The position numbers and the translations under genes are program-made. From Thermoanaerobaculia bacterium (GTDB lineage: Bacteria; Acidobacteriota; Thermoanaerobaculia; Multivoradales; JAHEKO01): 5,848 nt of DNA. Below are positions 5,816 to 5,848 of the stretch, in pieces. Numbering within the stretch: position 1 is the first letter of the stretch; every line of letters begins with the position of its first letter. The notes under the pieces were generated by a model. It had not been told where the DNA came from, did not search any database, and saw only the letters and a list, made by a program, of their open reading frames with translations. The DNA is taken from positions 1-5,848 of the forward strand of contig JARFQS010000595.1 in the NCBI GenBank assembly GCA_029287645.1, read 5' to 3'.

Positions 5816-5848
5816 CTGTCTCTTATACACATCTCCGAGCCCACGAGA
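5816..5848. other. Nextera (Tn5) sequencing adapter, artefact
   Basis: Bases 5816-5834 are exactly the 19-bp Tn5 mosaic end CTGTCTCTTATACACATCT. Bases 5835-5848, CCGAGCCCACGAGA, are the Illumina Nextera read-2/i7 overhang, one base short of complete. The pair occurs together only in library constructs, so this is untrimmed adapter and not a genomic transposon end. Translations across it give the well-known artefact peptides VSYTHLRAHE (+ strand) and MCIRDR or MYKRQ (- strand). Confidence 0.98.

Noticed and set aside
5816..5834. A Tn5 transposon end as a genuine mobile element
   Set aside because: It is the engineered mosaic end, directly joined to the Illumina i7 overhang, and lies at the contig edge.
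5536..5844. Minus-strand ORFs starting MGSEMCIRDR or MYKRQ at the right edge
   Set aside because: Their starts lie in the Nextera adapter, and the rest is antisense to the hydroxylase large subunit.

Overview
The window looks like one contig, probably metagenomic, from a GC-rich bacterium. Nothing in it fixes the phylum. The gene mix (a receiver-like PilZ protein, a TetR-controlled molybdenum hydroxylase, and a long Pro/Glu/Ala-rich protein with a Cys-containing end domain) would suit Myxococcota, Acidobacteriota or other soil or marine Proteobacteria-like lineages. That is a loose impression. Both ends are contig edges. The left end is a C-homopolymer-rich stretch, and the last 33 bases (5816-5848) are Nextera/Tn5 sequencing adapter, so the biological sequence stops at 5815.

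Layout: (1) 1-1470, + strand: a 5'-truncated reading frame for a Pro/Glu/Ala-rich linker protein ending in a domain of about 190 residues with six cysteines, function unknown. (2) 1460-2266, - strand: a complete PhzF/YddE-family isomerase-like protein, convergent with gene 1; their stop codons overlap. (3) 2267-2374: a 108-bp divergent intergenic region with a CRP-type dyad. (4) 2375-3124, +: a degenerate receiver domain fused to a PilZ domain with intact c-di-GMP-binding motifs. (5) 3125-3227: an intergenic region with a strong sigma70-type promoter overlapped by a perfect 11-bp inverted repeat. (6) 3228-3905, +: a TetR-family regulator. (7) 3914-4456, +: the [2Fe-2S] small subunit of a xanthine dehydrogenase-family molybdenum hydroxylase. 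(8) 4498-5815, +: the molybdopterin-binding large subunit, cut off by the contig end.

Genes 6-8 read as one operon: the tetR stop overlaps a possible GTG start of the small subunit, and 41 bp separate the small and large subunits. The promoter/operator in front of tetR would let the regulator repress itself and the hydroxylase genes together. The hydroxylase subunits look most like the 4-hydroxybenzoyl-CoA reductase branch, and the regulator's C-terminal part resembles acyl-CoA-sensing TetR proteins. The simplest model is an aromatic or acyl-CoA catabolic enzyme induced by its substrate. No gene for the FAD subunit lies in the window; it may follow beyond the contig end. I found no RNA genes, CRISPR arrays, insertion sequences or prophage genes, and no clearly new defence or mobile system.
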